A DNA stretch of 58,072 nt from Wohlfahrtiimonas larvae_A. GTDB lineage: Bacteria > Pseudomonadota > Gammaproteobacteria > Cardiobacteriales > Wohlfahrtiimonadaceae. Within the stretch, counting starts at the first letter, position 1, and every line of letters begins with the position of its first letter. The notes under the pieces are model-generated. The model saw only the letters and a program-made list of their open reading frames with translations, was not told where the DNA came from and made no database searches. The stretch covers positions 1-58,072 of the forward strand of contig JBEBSR010000010.1 of the NCBI GenBank assembly GCA_040394195.1, read 5' to 3'. Below are positions 1 through 8,835 of the stretch, piece after piece. A program made the position numbers and the translations under genes.

Positions 1-1
1 A

Positions 2-70
2 AGTAAGGTTGAGAAAAAAGCACCAGTAGTTGAGAAGCACGCGTCTGAAAGTGATTTTCATTATTTCTGA
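2..70 (+). CDS. C-terminal end of an unidentified protein (partial)
   Basis: An open frame enters from the left edge and stops with TGA at 68-70. The 22 visible residues are charged and end in DFHYF, which is not enough to recognise a family. Another frame ends with TAA at 123-125 but is interrupted by a TAG at 27-29. Which frame carries the real upstream gene cannot be decided from this window. Confidence 0.3.
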   Translation, partial: SKVEKKAPVVEKHASESDFHYF

Positions 71-131
71 ATATCGTAAGTACCAAACTCAAGTGCGTTT
101 GTTATCTATGCAAGCTAAAGATTAAAGCATT

Positions 132-791
132 ATGGATTATTATTATGATCCAGCCATTTCACCTTGGTTGGATGTTTTATATCAAGATAAAGATATCATG
201 GTAGTGAATAAAGCTTGTGATCTTTTATCTGTACCAGGTAAACCTGCTGAATTGTGGGACAGTATTTTGACGCGTGTGCAGTGGGAATTTCCTGATGCAG
301 AAACAGTTCATCGCTTGGATTTAGCGACAAGTGGATTAATGGTGGTTGCTTTACATATTGAGGCTGAACGTGAATTAAAGCGCCAATTTAGAGAGCGAGA
401 AACAGATAAAAAATACATTGCTAAAGTATTTGGAATTTTGGAACAAAAAGAGGGAAGTATTGATTTTCCCTTAATTTGTGATTGGCCAAATCGACCAAAA
501 CAAATGGTTTCTTATGAATATGGGAAAGATGCATTAACGCATTACAAAGTATTGAACGAAGATGATGAAGGCAATACTTTGATTGAATTAACTCCTATCA
601 CAGGTCGATCACATCAATTGCGTGTGCACATGATGAGTATTGGTCATCCGATATTAGGTGACCGCTTTTATGCACATGATAAAGCTTTAAAAGATAAAAA
701 TCGTTTGTATCTACATGCAGCTGAATTGGCTTTCACGCATCCTATGACAAAAAAAAGGCAGCTGTTTCAACAGCTACCTAATTTTTCATAA
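132..791 (+). CDS. rluA: Dual-specificity rRNA/tRNA pseudouridine synthase RluA
   Basis: RluA converts uridine to pseudouridine at 23S rRNA position 746 and tRNA position 32 in E. coli. At 219 residues it has the same length as E. coli RluA. It contains the family signature HRLDLATSG, whose catalytic Asp is residue 63. Other conserved blocks are LICDWPNRPKQ and PITGRSHQLRVHM, and GHPILGDRFYA near residue 175. There is no N-terminal S4 domain, as expected for RluA rather than RluC or RluD. The ATG at 132 has only a weak ribosome-binding site. A 12-bp hairpin follows the stop codon. Identification rests on strong remembered similarity to the E. coli protein. Confidence 0.93.
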   Translation: MDYYYDPAISPWLDVLYQDKDIMVVNKACDLLSVPGKPAELWDSILTRVQWEFPDAETVHRLDLATSGLMVVALHIEAERELKRQFRERETDKKYIAKVFGILEQKEGSIDFPLICDWPNRPKQMVSYEYGKDALTHYKVLNEDDEGNTLIELTPITGRSHQLRVHMMSIGHPILGDRFYAHDKALKDKNRLYLHAAELAFTHPMTKKRQLFQQLPNFS

Positions 792-808
792 TCTCGCGCT
801 CATATATC

Positions 809-837
809 AATTACTTTGCCTCACGGGCAAAGTAATT
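809..837. terminator. 12-bp perfect hairpin between convergent genes
   Basis: The arms AATTACTTTGCC (809-820) and GGCAAAGTAATT (826-837) pair perfectly around a 5-nt loop. The hairpin lies between the convergent ends of rluA and the MORN-like gene, where a bidirectional terminator is expected. Neither side has a clear T tract, so intrinsic termination is inferred from position and stem strength. Confidence 0.6.
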
Positions 838-845
838 AAGAAGTT

Positions 846-2060
846 TTATAGAGCATTCATAATATTTTTAATGGATTTTAAAAGCTTTTTACCTTCAGTT
901 TCAGGTTCTTGTTCAATAACAAAATTAACCTCTTCATCTTGAGGGAAAATGACTGTTGCATTATCGCCTAAAATTTCAGCATCAGTAGTAGCTTCGATTT
1001 TGAGTTCATCACCATTTTCATCAATGATTGATTCTTCAGGCATGATAATTTCAATTGGCGCTGTTTCTGTGCCATTCTCTTCAATTGCAGGCACAGCATC
1101 CATTGAATCATAAGAATATTCATCGAATAAAGCAGGGCATTGTGTTGAATCTAATGCTTCAAACTCATCATTCCAACATTCCATTGAAGTAATTTCATTG
1201 TTTGCAAGTGAAACTTTGATTTTTGGATAACCATTAGAGTACCAACGAACATACAAACCATCTTGTTGTCCGTCCGTGAAATGCATTTCATCAAATTTTT
1301 GTGCAGGGTAAATGCCATCGTACCAATTGGTCACTGTGCCATTTAATTTGCCATCATAATATTGTTCAAGTGTAACTAAATCACCTTCATCATTATAGTA
1401 AGTATAAGTACCGTTACGATATTGGATATCCCAACTCAATAAATCTTCACGTTTGATGATAACAGGATCCATTTGGCGTGCACGGCTATCTGTAAAATAG
1501 TCAGCCACTAAATATTCACCTGTTTCAGGATCTTGGTCTAAGATTGTTCTGAATGTGCCACCAGCAATAGGCTTTGCTTGGCGATTACCTTCTGAATCGA
1601 AGTAAGATGCAATAACTTCGCCATTAATGAGTTCATAATTACTCATGTTGCCATAAGCATCCCAAGTTTTCCAATGACCAGAAGCCCCGCCATCTTGTTG
1701 GCTGTAGCCTTCTTGCATTTTGTTGCCTTGAATGTCCCAAAAAAGTAGTGGGCCTTGCATACTTTGTGGAAACCATGACTGTAATTCTGTTGGATCAGTA
1801 AAACAGATAGGATCTGTTTGTTTTTGATCATTGACGCTATAAAAATCTTGTACTAAATAACAGCCACTCACAATCTCTTTAAAGTAACGGTAATATTCAC
1901 TGCCATTGCGTGTTGGTAATAAGGTGCCATCTTCAGAGAAGTAAGCGATGATTGAATTTGGTGCAAATTCAATCGCTGGCTGTGATGCTGTTTGGGCTGA
2001 TGCGAACGTTCCAAGAATTAAGCTTGCTGCAACTGTAAGAGAAATTTTCTTGTAGCTCAT
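846..2060 (-). CDS. Exported MORN-like repeat protein
   Basis: 404 residues with a Sec signal peptide ending near FASAQ, so a periplasmic or surface location is likely. The middle of the protein carries degenerate MORN-like units (YxxGxxxGxxxxWY pattern), for example DGKLNGTVTNWYDG and GQQDGLYVRWYSNG, as found in YwqK-type proteins. The last 110 residues are acidic and low in complexity. The start is supported by AAGGAAAG eight bases upstream on the minus strand. No enzymatic motif is visible. MORN units usually mediate protein or membrane contacts, but the function here is unknown. The gene is transcribed alone, divergently from the SDR gene. Confidence 0.6.
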   Translation of the reverse strand: MSYKKISLTVAASLILGTFASAQTASQPAIEFAPNSIIAYFSEDGTLLPTRNGSEYYRYFKEIVSGCYLVQDFYSVNDQKQTDPICFTDPTELQSWFPQSMQGPLLFWDIQGNKMQEGYSQQDGGASGHWKTWDAYGNMSNYELINGEVIASYFDSEGNRQAKPIAGGTFRTILDQDPETGEYLVADYFTDSRARQMDPVIIKREDLLSWDIQYRNGTYTYYNDEGDLVTLEQYYDGKLNGTVTNWYDGIYPAQKFDEMHFTDGQQDGLYVRWYSNGYPKIKVSLANNEITSMECWNDEFEALDSTQCPALFDEYSYDSMDAVPAIEENGTETAPIEIIMPEESIIDENGDELKIEATTDAEILGDNATVIFPQDEEVNFVIEQEPETEGKKLLKSIKNIMNAL

Positions 2061-2220
2061 AATCTTTCCTTAAACGATAGATAGTTATAAATAGTACTGA
2101 ACAGTTTACCGCAAAACTGAGTGTGATTCATAGGAAACTCTTTTGGATTCTGTGGTATGTTGCGATTGCAGTAAGGAATGATTATGAAAAATTATATATT
2201 TTGATTATTATCATAAATAA

Positions 2221-2249
2221 TGGATTATTGTAAGAAAATTTCTTATAAT
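2221..2249 (+). promoter_or_regulatory. Putative sigma-70 promoter of the SDR gene
   Basis: A consensus -10 box TATAAT lies at 2244-2249, preceded at 17 bp by a poor -35 (TGGATT, 2221-2226). An FNR-like sequence with one mismatch (TTGAT-TATT-ATCAT, 2201-2214) sits just upstream and could equally be part of an AT-rich Fur-like site. Confidence 0.4.
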
Positions 2250-2293
2250 AACCCGCTATTATTGTTCGCAAGTTATGTCCATAAGGAGAATCT

Positions 2294-3049
2294 ATGTTTC
2301 AATTGAAAGATCAGATCGCTTTAGTAACAGGTGGTGCAAAAGGCATTGGTAAAGGTATTGCAGAAGCTTTGGCTGAAGCAGGTGCAAAAGTAATCATTGC
2401 AGATATTGATCAATCTGCAGGTGAGGCAACTGCAAAATCCATTAATGGTGAATTCATCGCAATGGATGTAACGAAGCAATCCATTGTGCAAGCTGGCATT
2501 GATGGTGTTGTTGCAAAATATGGCCGTTTGGATGTTGTATGTTCAAACACAGGCATTTTTCCACAAGCGACACTAGAAAAAATGACGGAAGTTGATTGGG
2601 ATTTAATGCAAACGGTGAATGTGAAAGGTATGTTCTTCGTTGTACAGGCAGCTTTGAAACAGATGCAGAAGCAAAATTATGGTCGCGTTGTGATTACATC
2701 ATCAATCACTGGCGCAATTACAGGTTTCCCTGGTTGGAGCCATTATGGTGCATCAAAAGCTGCGCAATTAGGTTTTATGCGTAGCGCATCATTAGAATAC
2801 GCGCGCTTTGGGATTACAGTGAATGCTGTAATGCCTGGCAATATTTTAACGGAAGGTTTGGCTGCACAAGGCGAAACTTATTTGAATCAAATGAAGGCAA
2901 CGATCCCAACACATACATTGGGTGAGCCAAAAGATATTGGTTATGCTGCGGCGTTTTTGGCATCAAAAGAAGCGAAATTCATCACAGGACAAACCATTAT
3001 AGTGGATGGTGGGCAAATCCTACCGGAATCACCTGAAGCGCTGTTGTAA
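2294..3049 (+). CDS. SDR-family NAD(P)-dependent oxidoreductase (FabG-like)
   Basis: A classical short-chain dehydrogenase of 251 residues. The Rossmann motif TGGAKGIG spans residues 12-19. The catalytic residues are Ser136/137, Tyr151 and Lys155 (YGASK). The usual NNAG motif reads SNTG. IVDGG near residue 241 is the typical C-terminal end of FabG-like enzymes. The ribosome-binding site AAGGAGA supports the ATG. The gene stands alone between its own promoter and a strong terminator and is not next to fatty-acid genes, so it is probably a dehydrogenase of a sugar or hydroxy compound rather than the housekeeping FabG. The substrate cannot be told from sequence. Confidence 0.85.
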   Translation: MFQLKDQIALVTGGAKGIGKGIAEALAEAGAKVIIADIDQSAGEATAKSINGEFIAMDVTKQSIVQAGIDGVVAKYGRLDVVCSNTGIFPQATLEKMTEVDWDLMQTVNVKGMFFVVQAALKQMQKQNYGRVVITSSITGAITGFPGWSHYGASKAAQLGFMRSASLEYARFGITVNAVMPGNILTEGLAAQGETYLNQMKATIPTHTLGEPKDIGYAAAFLASKEAKFITGQTIIVDGGQILPESPEALL

Positions 3050-3073
3050 AAGTTTCAAACTATTATCCTTCTT

Positions 3074-3106
3074 GGCTAATTATCAGCTTGATAATTAGCC
3101 TTTTTT
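3074..3106 (+). terminator. Rho-independent terminator after the SDR gene
   Basis: A 12-bp perfect stem (GGCTAATTATCA with TGATAATTAGCC) closes a 3-nt loop and is followed directly by six T. Confidence 0.92.
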
Positions 3107-3290
3107 CTTTCTGAAAAAACTTCAAAAGCATTACAGCTCATCTGTGTATTAATTAAAATATTCTATAAATTTTATGCTTTTAAAATAATTTTTTTAACTA
3201 TTGTGAAAAAACATTTTGTATTGTTGGTTAAGGTATATTATCGTTCCTCCAATTTGTATGTGATTTGTTATTTTTTATGTAGGGATTTAT

Positions 3291-4874
3291 ATGGCAACAA
3301 CCTCAGCTGAGCCACAGAAGAAAAAAGGCTTTTTAAATGCTGTTGAACGTTTTGGGAATACAATGCCAAGCGTTACAATGCTTTTTGTTTATGCACTCAT
3401 GATCTGTTGGGTGTTATCTTTCTTACTATCATTTGTTGATTTTAATTACTTCTTACCTTCACAAATTGCAGGTGAAACACCGAAGAAAATCGAAATCATT
3501 AATATGTTCAACTACAATGAAATTGTGACATTCATCATTTCTACAGTGAACAATTTTATGAGCTTCCCACCATTGGGGATTACGATTGTTGCAACATTTG
3601 GTATTGGTATCGCTGAAAAAAGTGGCTTTGTTAAGACTGCTTTGAAAAAATTATTGGGCTTAATCTCTCCTAAATTTTTAACACCAACAGTTGTATTAGT
3701 TTCTATTATTGCTCACTTAGTATCGGATTCTGCTTATGTAATCTTGATGCCAGTAGCGGCATTGATGTTCTATGCAATGGGTCGTCATCCTTTAGCAGGT
3801 GTTTCGACAGCATTTGCAGGTTTAGCAGGTGGTTTTAGTGCGAGTTTTACACCATCAAAAATTGACCCAATCATGCAAGGGTTCACACAGAAAGCTGCAC
3901 ATATTATGGATCCAAGCTATGTTGTCAACGTATTGTGTAACTACTTCTTAAGCTTAGGTAGCACAATCGGCGTTATCGCAATGTGTTGGTATGTAACAGA
4001 GAAAATTGTTGAACCATGGTTGAATAAAAACTGTCCTGTGGATCAACAATTATCAGATGATGAAGCGAATGAATTATCAGTGATTCAGCCAATTGAAAAT
4101 AAAGGTTTCAGATGGGCAGGCTTATCAGTTTTAGCTTTGATTGTATTATTGGTTGTATTGTTGATTCCCGAGCAATCACCGATGCGCGCGCCAGATGGCA
4201 GTATGACAAGTTCACAAGCTGGCATCATGAAAATGATCGTACCATTGATCTTCATGTTCTTCGCAATTCCAGGGATGATCTACGGTTACATTACAGGTTC
4301 ATTTAAATCATCTAAAGATGTGATTGGTGCAATGGAAGAGATTACAAAATCATTGATTCCATTCATCGTATTTGCATTCTTTGCAGCACAATTCTTATAT
4401 TCATTTGATCATTCAAATATCGGTAAGTTGATCGCATTAGCAGGTGCGGATGCATTGACAACATTGAAAATCCCATCAGAAATGACAATTTTCTTAGTAA
4501 TTGTATTGGTTGGTTTAGTGAATATCTTGATCACATCAGCAACGTCTAAATGGGCGATTATGGCACCAGTTTTGGTACCAATGTTGATGGCTGTTGGCAT
4601 TTCTCCAGAATTAACACAAGCAGCATTCAGAATCAGTGACTCAGCTGTGAACGTAAGTACACCAATGTTCCCATTCTATCCGTTGATCATTATGTATTGC
4701 TGCCGTTACTATAGTAAAACAGGTGTTGGTACATTGTGCTCGATGATGTTGCCATATACAGTGGGTTTATTCATCGTATTAACAGCAACATTGTATATTT
4801 TCTGGTGGTTAAATATTCCATTGGGCTTTGAAAGTACATATACAATTCCTGTGATTAATTCTGTCGCACCGTAA
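3291..4874 (+). CDS. abgT: AbgT-family p-aminobenzoyl-glutamate/antimetabolite transporter
   Basis: An inner-membrane transporter of 527 residues with about 12 hydrophobic segments. Family landmarks are the N-terminal ERFGNTMPSVTMLFVYAL, the re-entrant region around HLVSDSAYVILMP and GLAGGFSAS, and TSATSKWAIMAPVLVPM near residue 418. AbgT proteins import p-aminobenzoyl-glutamate in E. coli, and homologues such as MtrF export sulfonamides. The gene is followed after 15 bp by pepT, so the pair is probably one transcript importing and then cleaving an aminoacyl or peptide substrate. Direction of transport and exact substrate are inferred. Confidence 0.88.
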   Translation: MATTSAEPQKKKGFLNAVERFGNTMPSVTMLFVYALMICWVLSFLLSFVDFNYFLPSQIAGETPKKIEIINMFNYNEIVTFIISTVNNFMSFPPLGITIVATFGIGIAEKSGFVKTALKKLLGLISPKFLTPTVVLVSIIAHLVSDSAYVILMPVAALMFYAMGRHPLAGVSTAFAGLAGGFSASFTPSKIDPIMQGFTQKAAHIMDPSYVVNVLCNYFLSLGSTIGVIAMCWYVTEKIVEPWLNKNCPVDQQLSDDEANELSVIQPIENKGFRWAGLSVLALIVLLVVLLIPEQSPMRAPDGSMTSSQAGIMKMIVPLIFMFFAIPGMIYGYITGSFKSSKDVIGAMEEITKSLIPFIVFAFFAAQFLYSFDHSNIGKLIALAGADALTTLKIPSEMTIFLVIVLVGLVNILITSATSKWAIMAPVLVPMLMAVGISPELTQAAFRISDSAVNVSTPMFPFYPLIIMYCCRYYSKTGVGTLCSMMLPYTVGLFIVLTATLYIFWWLNIPLGFESTYTIPVINSVAP

Positions 4875-4889
4875 ATTAGGAGTATTGAC

Positions 4890-6128
4890 GTGTCCACTTT
4901 AGGTCAACAACTAACAACAAGATTCTTTAGATATTTAGCAGTAGAAAGCCAAAGCTGTGCTGCTTCACCAACTGTGCCATCGACGCCGAGTCAATGGAAT
5001 ATGGTGAAACTATTGGCTGAAGAGTTGAAAGGCTATGGTTTAGCTGACATTCATATCGATGAACATGGTGTTTTGACTGCATTTCGTAAAGGCACAATGC
5101 CAAATGCACCAACGATTGGTTTCATCACGCACGTAGATACAGTGGATGTTGGTTTGTCACCAAACATTTTCCCTCAAGTATTGAAGTATGAAGGCAAAGA
5201 TTTATGCTTGAATAAAGATGCGGATGTTTGGTTTAAACGCAATGAACATTCTGAAGCTGAGCCTTATATCAATGAAGATATCATCTTCAGCGATGGCACA
5301 AGCGTTTTAGGTGCAGATAATAAAGCAGCTGTAACATGTGTGATGGAATTGATGGAAAAACTCCAATCCAATGAAATTGCTTGTGGCGATATCTATGTTG
5401 CATTTGTGCCTGATGAAGAAATTGGTTTACGTGGCGCAAAAGTGATGGATTTGGATCGCTTTAAAGTTGATTTTGCTTACACAATCGATTGCTGTGCTGA
5501 AGGCGAAGTGGTTTATGAAACATTCAATGCTGCATCTGTTGAAATCAAAATCCAAGGTGTCACAGCACATCCAATGTCTGCAAAAAATGTATTGGTGAAT
5601 CCACTGCGTGTTGCGCAAGACTTAATGGGTTGCTTCGATCGTTTAGATGCACCAGAGCATACAGAAAATCGTGAAGGATATTTCTGGATCAATGCAATCA
5701 ATGGCACACAAAACGATGCGACGATGAAAATCAACATCCGTGATTTTGATAAGCAAAGCTATGAAGCTCGTAAGAAATACATTGGCGAAGCTGTGGCATT
5801 GATTCAAGCGCGTCATCCACGTGCAAAAATCAGCTATACAGTGACAGATGTTTACAGCAATATCGCTGATTCATTGGGTGAAGATCGCACTGCATTAGAT
5901 TTATTGTTTGCATCATTTGCTGAATTATCAATTGAGCCAAATGTAATTCCAATGCGCGGTGGTACAGATGGTTCTGCATTGTCTACTCGCGGAATTTTCA
6001 CACCAAACTACTTCACAGGCGCTTTGAACTTCCATTCTCGCTTTGAGTTTTTACCAATCTCAGCATTTGAGAAGAGCTATAACGTAACAGTAAAAATCTG
6101 TGAATTAGCAGGTAAACACCAAAAGTAA
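4890..6128 (+). CDS. pepT: Peptidase T (tripeptide aminopeptidase)
   Basis: A cytosolic M20-family dizinc aminopeptidase that removes the N-terminal residue of tripeptides. The 412-residue length is normal for PepT. Visible metal and catalytic positions are HVD (His81, Asp83), GADNK (Asp143) and PDEEIG (Glu176/177), and NFHSRFEF carries the late His ligand. The start codon is GTG, placed by AGGAG ten bases upstream. The gene sits 15 bp behind abgT and ends at a terminator, which suggests a two-gene operon that breaks down imported small peptides or aminobenzoyl-glutamate-like compounds. Confidence 0.92.
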   Translation: MSTLGQQLTTRFFRYLAVESQSCAASPTVPSTPSQWNMVKLLAEELKGYGLADIHIDEHGVLTAFRKGTMPNAPTIGFITHVDTVDVGLSPNIFPQVLKYEGKDLCLNKDADVWFKRNEHSEAEPYINEDIIFSDGTSVLGADNKAAVTCVMELMEKLQSNEIACGDIYVAFVPDEEIGLRGAKVMDLDRFKVDFAYTIDCCAEGEVVYETFNAASVEIKIQGVTAHPMSAKNVLVNPLRVAQDLMGCFDRLDAPEHTENREGYFWINAINGTQNDATMKINIRDFDKQSYEARKKYIGEAVALIQARHPRAKISYTVTDVYSNIADSLGEDRTALDLLFASFAELSIEPNVIPMRGGTDGSALSTRGIFTPNYFTGALNFHSRFEFLPISAFEKSYNVTVKICELAGKHQK

Positions 6129-6157
6129 ACAAATCTTGTTTTACTGAAACATGATAT

Positions 6158-6187
6158 AAACCCAGTCTATCGACTGGGTTTTATTTT
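6158..6187 (+). terminator. Rho-independent terminator after pepT
   Basis: A 10-bp stem (AAACCCAGTC with GACTGGGTTT) around loop TATC, followed by a T-rich run. It ends only 10 bp before the next start codon. Confidence 0.85.
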
Positions 6188-6196
6188 AGGGAAATT

Positions 6197-6574
6197 ATGC
6201 GTAAACAATATCATTTTAGGCAAAAAGGTGAGGATACTTATATTTGGGATGTTCATAAGCTAGTTGAGCTTTCTCAAAATTTAGCTGTGAAAGAAGTTCA
6301 CTTATCTGATATTAAAGAGTTGAATGAAGCTTATTGGTATCCTAATCAACAGCCTACAACACAGGATTTAATTGATCATTTCATTTTGATTCAAGAAGCT
6401 GATTTGAGTTATCCAATCATTTTATGTTCTGAAGGCAGAATTAAGGATGGCATGCACAGAGTTGCCAAAGCGAAAATGCTAGGGCAGGAAACCATTAAAG
6501 CTCTGCAATTTGTCATTGATCCCAAGCCTGATTTCATCAATGTTCATGAAGATGATTTAGAGTATGACGATTAA
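6197..6574 (+). CDS. ParB/sulfiredoxin-fold small protein
   Basis: 125 residues without signal peptide or membrane segment. The motif GRIKDGMHRVAKA (about residues 82-94) resembles the DGxHR core of ParB N-terminal and sulfiredoxin-like domains. There is no helix-turn-helix domain, so it is not a partition protein. The C-terminus is strongly acidic. Its start lies just after the pepT terminator, so it needs its own promoter, which I could not place confidently. The function is unknown; ParB-fold proteins of this size include nucleotide-using enzymes and kinases. Confidence 0.5.
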   Translation: MRKQYHFRQKGEDTYIWDVHKLVELSQNLAVKEVHLSDIKELNEAYWYPNQQPTTQDLIDHFILIQEADLSYPIILCSEGRIKDGMHRVAKAKMLGQETIKALQFVIDPKPDFINVHEDDLEYDD

Positions 6575-6646
6575 TGAATCAAGCATCTTTTCTCTTAAAT
6601 TAATTTAGAGTATTGTAGTAAATCCATTAACACAGAGGATTTATTT

Positions 6647-7192
6647 ATGTCGGAGCTGAATAAGAAACAAGCACTTCTTATCATTGATATGCAAAATGGT
6701 TTATTTCACTCAAATCAAACACCTTATTTGAAAGAAACCCTTTTGACCAATATCCAAACGACCATGAATAAAGCTCGAACACAAAATATTCCTGTCATCT
6801 TTTTTAGACATGTTGGGCCAGAAGGTTCACCGATTGCGCCTGATAGCGGATTAACTCAGATTATTCCAGAATTAGAGATTAATCTTGATAAAGACATTGT
6901 TTTGGAAAAGACTAAACCAAGCTGTTTTTATCAAACAAGATTATTAGATGTATTGGCTGAGTTAAATATTACTGAATTAGTGATTACTGGCATGAAAACA
7001 GATTTCTGCATTGATACAACTTGTCGTGTTGCTTTTGAAAAGGGTATTTCAACAATATTAATCGCAGATGCACATACAACAGTGGATAGTAATGGATTAA
7101 CCGCTGAATCTATTATTCAGCACCATAATCATGTGCTAGGCGCTGCTTTTTCACAAGTTGTGACAACAGACAATTTTAACTTTGCTCAATAG
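6647..7192 (+). CDS. Isochorismatase-family cysteine hydrolase
   Basis: 181 residues with the family's catalytic triad. The Asp is in LLIIDMQNGLF (about residue 14), the Lys in KTKPSCFYQT (about residue 91) and the nucleophilic Cys in TGMKTDFCIDTT (about residue 122). Enzymes of this fold hydrolyse amides or enol ethers, such as nicotinamide, carbamates and isochorismate. The substrate is not fixed by the sequence. It is transcribed alone and ends at a strong bidirectional terminator. A second, more distant member of the same superfamily lies at 10562-11242. Confidence 0.82.
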   Translation: MSELNKKQALLIIDMQNGLFHSNQTPYLKETLLTNIQTTMNKARTQNIPVIFFRHVGPEGSPIAPDSGLTQIIPELEINLDKDIVLEKTKPSCFYQTRLLDVLAELNITELVITGMKTDFCIDTTCRVAFEKGISTILIADAHTTVDSNGLTAESIIQHHNHVLGAAFSQVVTTDNFNFAQ

Positions 7193-7204
7193 ATTGTAGA
7201 GTTC

Positions 7205-7231
7205 ATAAAGCCCAGTCTAACTGGGCTTTAT
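7205..7231. terminator. Bidirectional terminator between convergent genes
   Basis: A 12-bp perfect stem (5' arm 7205-7216, 3' arm 7220-7231, core AAAGCCCAGT) closes a CTA triloop. The A-rich left and T-rich right ends suit termination in both directions. Confidence 0.85.
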
Positions 7232-7254
7232 AGTTGTGTATGATACTAATTTGG

Positions 7255-7788
7255 TCAGATATCTTTTAAAGAATAATCTGTGCCATATAAACGCAATGTT
7301 TTAGGTGGCATTTCTACCTTATCAAATATCCAATAAATACGTGCCGAAGCTTTGGGTGAAATTGTAATATCTTTATTATCATGATTGGATAGGAAAGAGC
7401 TAGAAAGTGGCGATGAAATATTATATTCATCCAATAACAGCACTTGATGTGGATCAGTGATATTGATTAAACGAACAGGGCGATCATTATCATTGGTGAA
7501 AATAATTGTGAGCTTATAACTGTCTTTCCCTTCTTTATCTATACTACGAACTTTAAAGGTCGCTATTTCGCTCAATTCTTTATGATTCGAAACAATAATT
7601 GCACTATCAAGGCTGTCACCTTTTTTTCTACCTTCAGTAATACCTGTTTGCACAGCATCTAAAGCATCTTTACCATCTGAGACAATATTGGAAACACCAT
7701 CAATAATAGATTGCTTAAATTCTGCCATCGCTACAGGTGTTGCACTAAGCAGTAAAAATGTTGAGAGGGCCATTATTTTTATTTTCAT
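7255..7788 (-). CDS. Exported protein of unknown function
   Basis: 177 residues with a clear signal peptide (basic start, hydrophobic core, AMA cleavage site near residue 22), so it is probably periplasmic. After an amphipathic stretch (IVSDGKDALDAVQTG) the rest looks like a beta-rich domain. I do not recognise a family and see no catalytic motif or cysteine pair. It is a single gene with terminators on its 3' side and 221 bp of intergenic DNA on its 5' side. Confidence 0.55.
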   Translation of the reverse strand: MKIKIMALSTFLLLSATPVAMAEFKQSIIDGVSNIVSDGKDALDAVQTGITEGRKKGDSLDSAIIVSNHKELSEIATFKVRSIDKEGKDSYKLTIIFTNDNDRPVRLINITDPHQVLLLDEYNISSPLSSSFLSNHDNKDITISPKASARIYWIFDKVEMPPKTLRLYGTDYSLKDI

Positions 7789-8009
7789 TATTAATCTCCA
7801 AACTTGAATGTTTATATTATATCTGTGTCAGATTAACAAAAATATCTCTATAGATCATTATGATAGGAAAGATGTGTGTTCAATGAGATATATCAAATAT
7901 TGGGAATCATTCATTGCAAAAGATTGTTCCATAAATGCCTATTTATTTTGTCTGTAATTCAGTTATGCTTAATCTCATATATTATGAGTGAATTGTGTGG
8001 AGAATTAAT

Positions 8010-8783
8010 ATGACACAACAAAAGAGAATGCCCGTTTTATTCATTGGCCACGGTAGCCCAATGAATATCATCGAAAAAAATAAATGGACGGAAAGCTGGC
8101 GAGCTTTAGGTGAAAAGATTAGCAAAGTGGATGGCATTGTGATGTTATCTGCTCATTGGTACACAGATGGAACATTTGTGACAGAAGAACATAATCCTAA
8201 AATGATCTACGATATGTACGGTTTTCCAGCAGAGATTTATGAGTATGTTTATCCTGCCATTAATGCAGAGCCAATTCGTGATTTAACGTTAGAGTCTTTA
8301 GATTATATCGCTGAACCCAATCATGAATGGGGATATGATCATGGGAATTATGGCGTGCTTTCTCATCTATTTCCTGATGCGAATATTCCAGTTCTACAAG
8401 TGAGCATTAATCGTAACGAATCAAGCCAATATCATTATGAAATAGGGCAGAAGCTCAAGCAATTGAGGGATAAAAATATCCTGATTGTGGCTTCAGGGAA
8501 TATTGTGCATAACTTACGCCGAATCATGCAACCGCAAGCAATACCTTGGGCAAGTAGCTTCGATCATGATGTTGCTGAATTAACCAAAGCACGTGATATT
8601 GCTGGTTTGATTGCATTGGAAACAACACATCATGATTTTAAGTTGGCAGCGCCAACGCCAGATCATTTCTATCCTTTCCTATCAGCTTTGGGTGCAACAG
8701 ATGATAGTGATGCATTGATCATTATGAATCAAGATGTAACGCTAGAAACCCTCACAATGACGAGCTATATTTGGGGCATGTGA
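8010..8783 (+). CDS. DODA-type extradiol aromatic ring-opening dioxygenase (YgiD-like)
   Basis: 257 residues of the LigB/DODA superfamily. His residues expected to bind the metal are in FIGHGSPMN, LSAHWYT, EWGYDHGNYG and GNIVHN. E. coli YgiD (4,5-DOPA dioxygenase) has a similar length and the same GHGSPMN start. I choose ATG 8010 because TGGAGAA lies just upstream; an in-frame GTG at 7995 would overlap that site. The physiological substrate of such enzymes is generally unknown. It is a single-gene unit with a terminator behind it. Confidence 0.85.
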   Translation: MTQQKRMPVLFIGHGSPMNIIEKNKWTESWRALGEKISKVDGIVMLSAHWYTDGTFVTEEHNPKMIYDMYGFPAEIYEYVYPAINAEPIRDLTLESLDYIAEPNHEWGYDHGNYGVLSHLFPDANIPVLQVSINRNESSQYHYEIGQKLKQLRDKNILIVASGNIVHNLRRIMQPQAIPWASSFDHDVAELTKARDIAGLIALETTHHDFKLAAPTPDHFYPFLSALGATDDSDALIIMNQDVTLETLTMTSYIWGM

Positions 8784-8808
8784 TTTAAATATTATTGTTT
8801 GAAATAAG

Positions 8809-8832
8809 AAAGCCTTCGATAGAAGGCTTTTT
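8809..8832. terminator. Terminator between convergent genes
   Basis: A 9-bp stem (AAAGCCTTC with GAAGGCTTT) with a GATA loop, followed by further T on the plus strand. It lies 3 bp from the stop codon of the facing amidohydrolase gene. Confidence 0.85.
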
Positions 8833-8835
8833 ATG

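Noticed and set aside
2201..2214. FNR-like site TTGAT-TATT-ATCAT before the SDR gene
   Set aside because: One mismatch in a very AT-rich stretch, equally compatible with a Fur-like or chance sequence.
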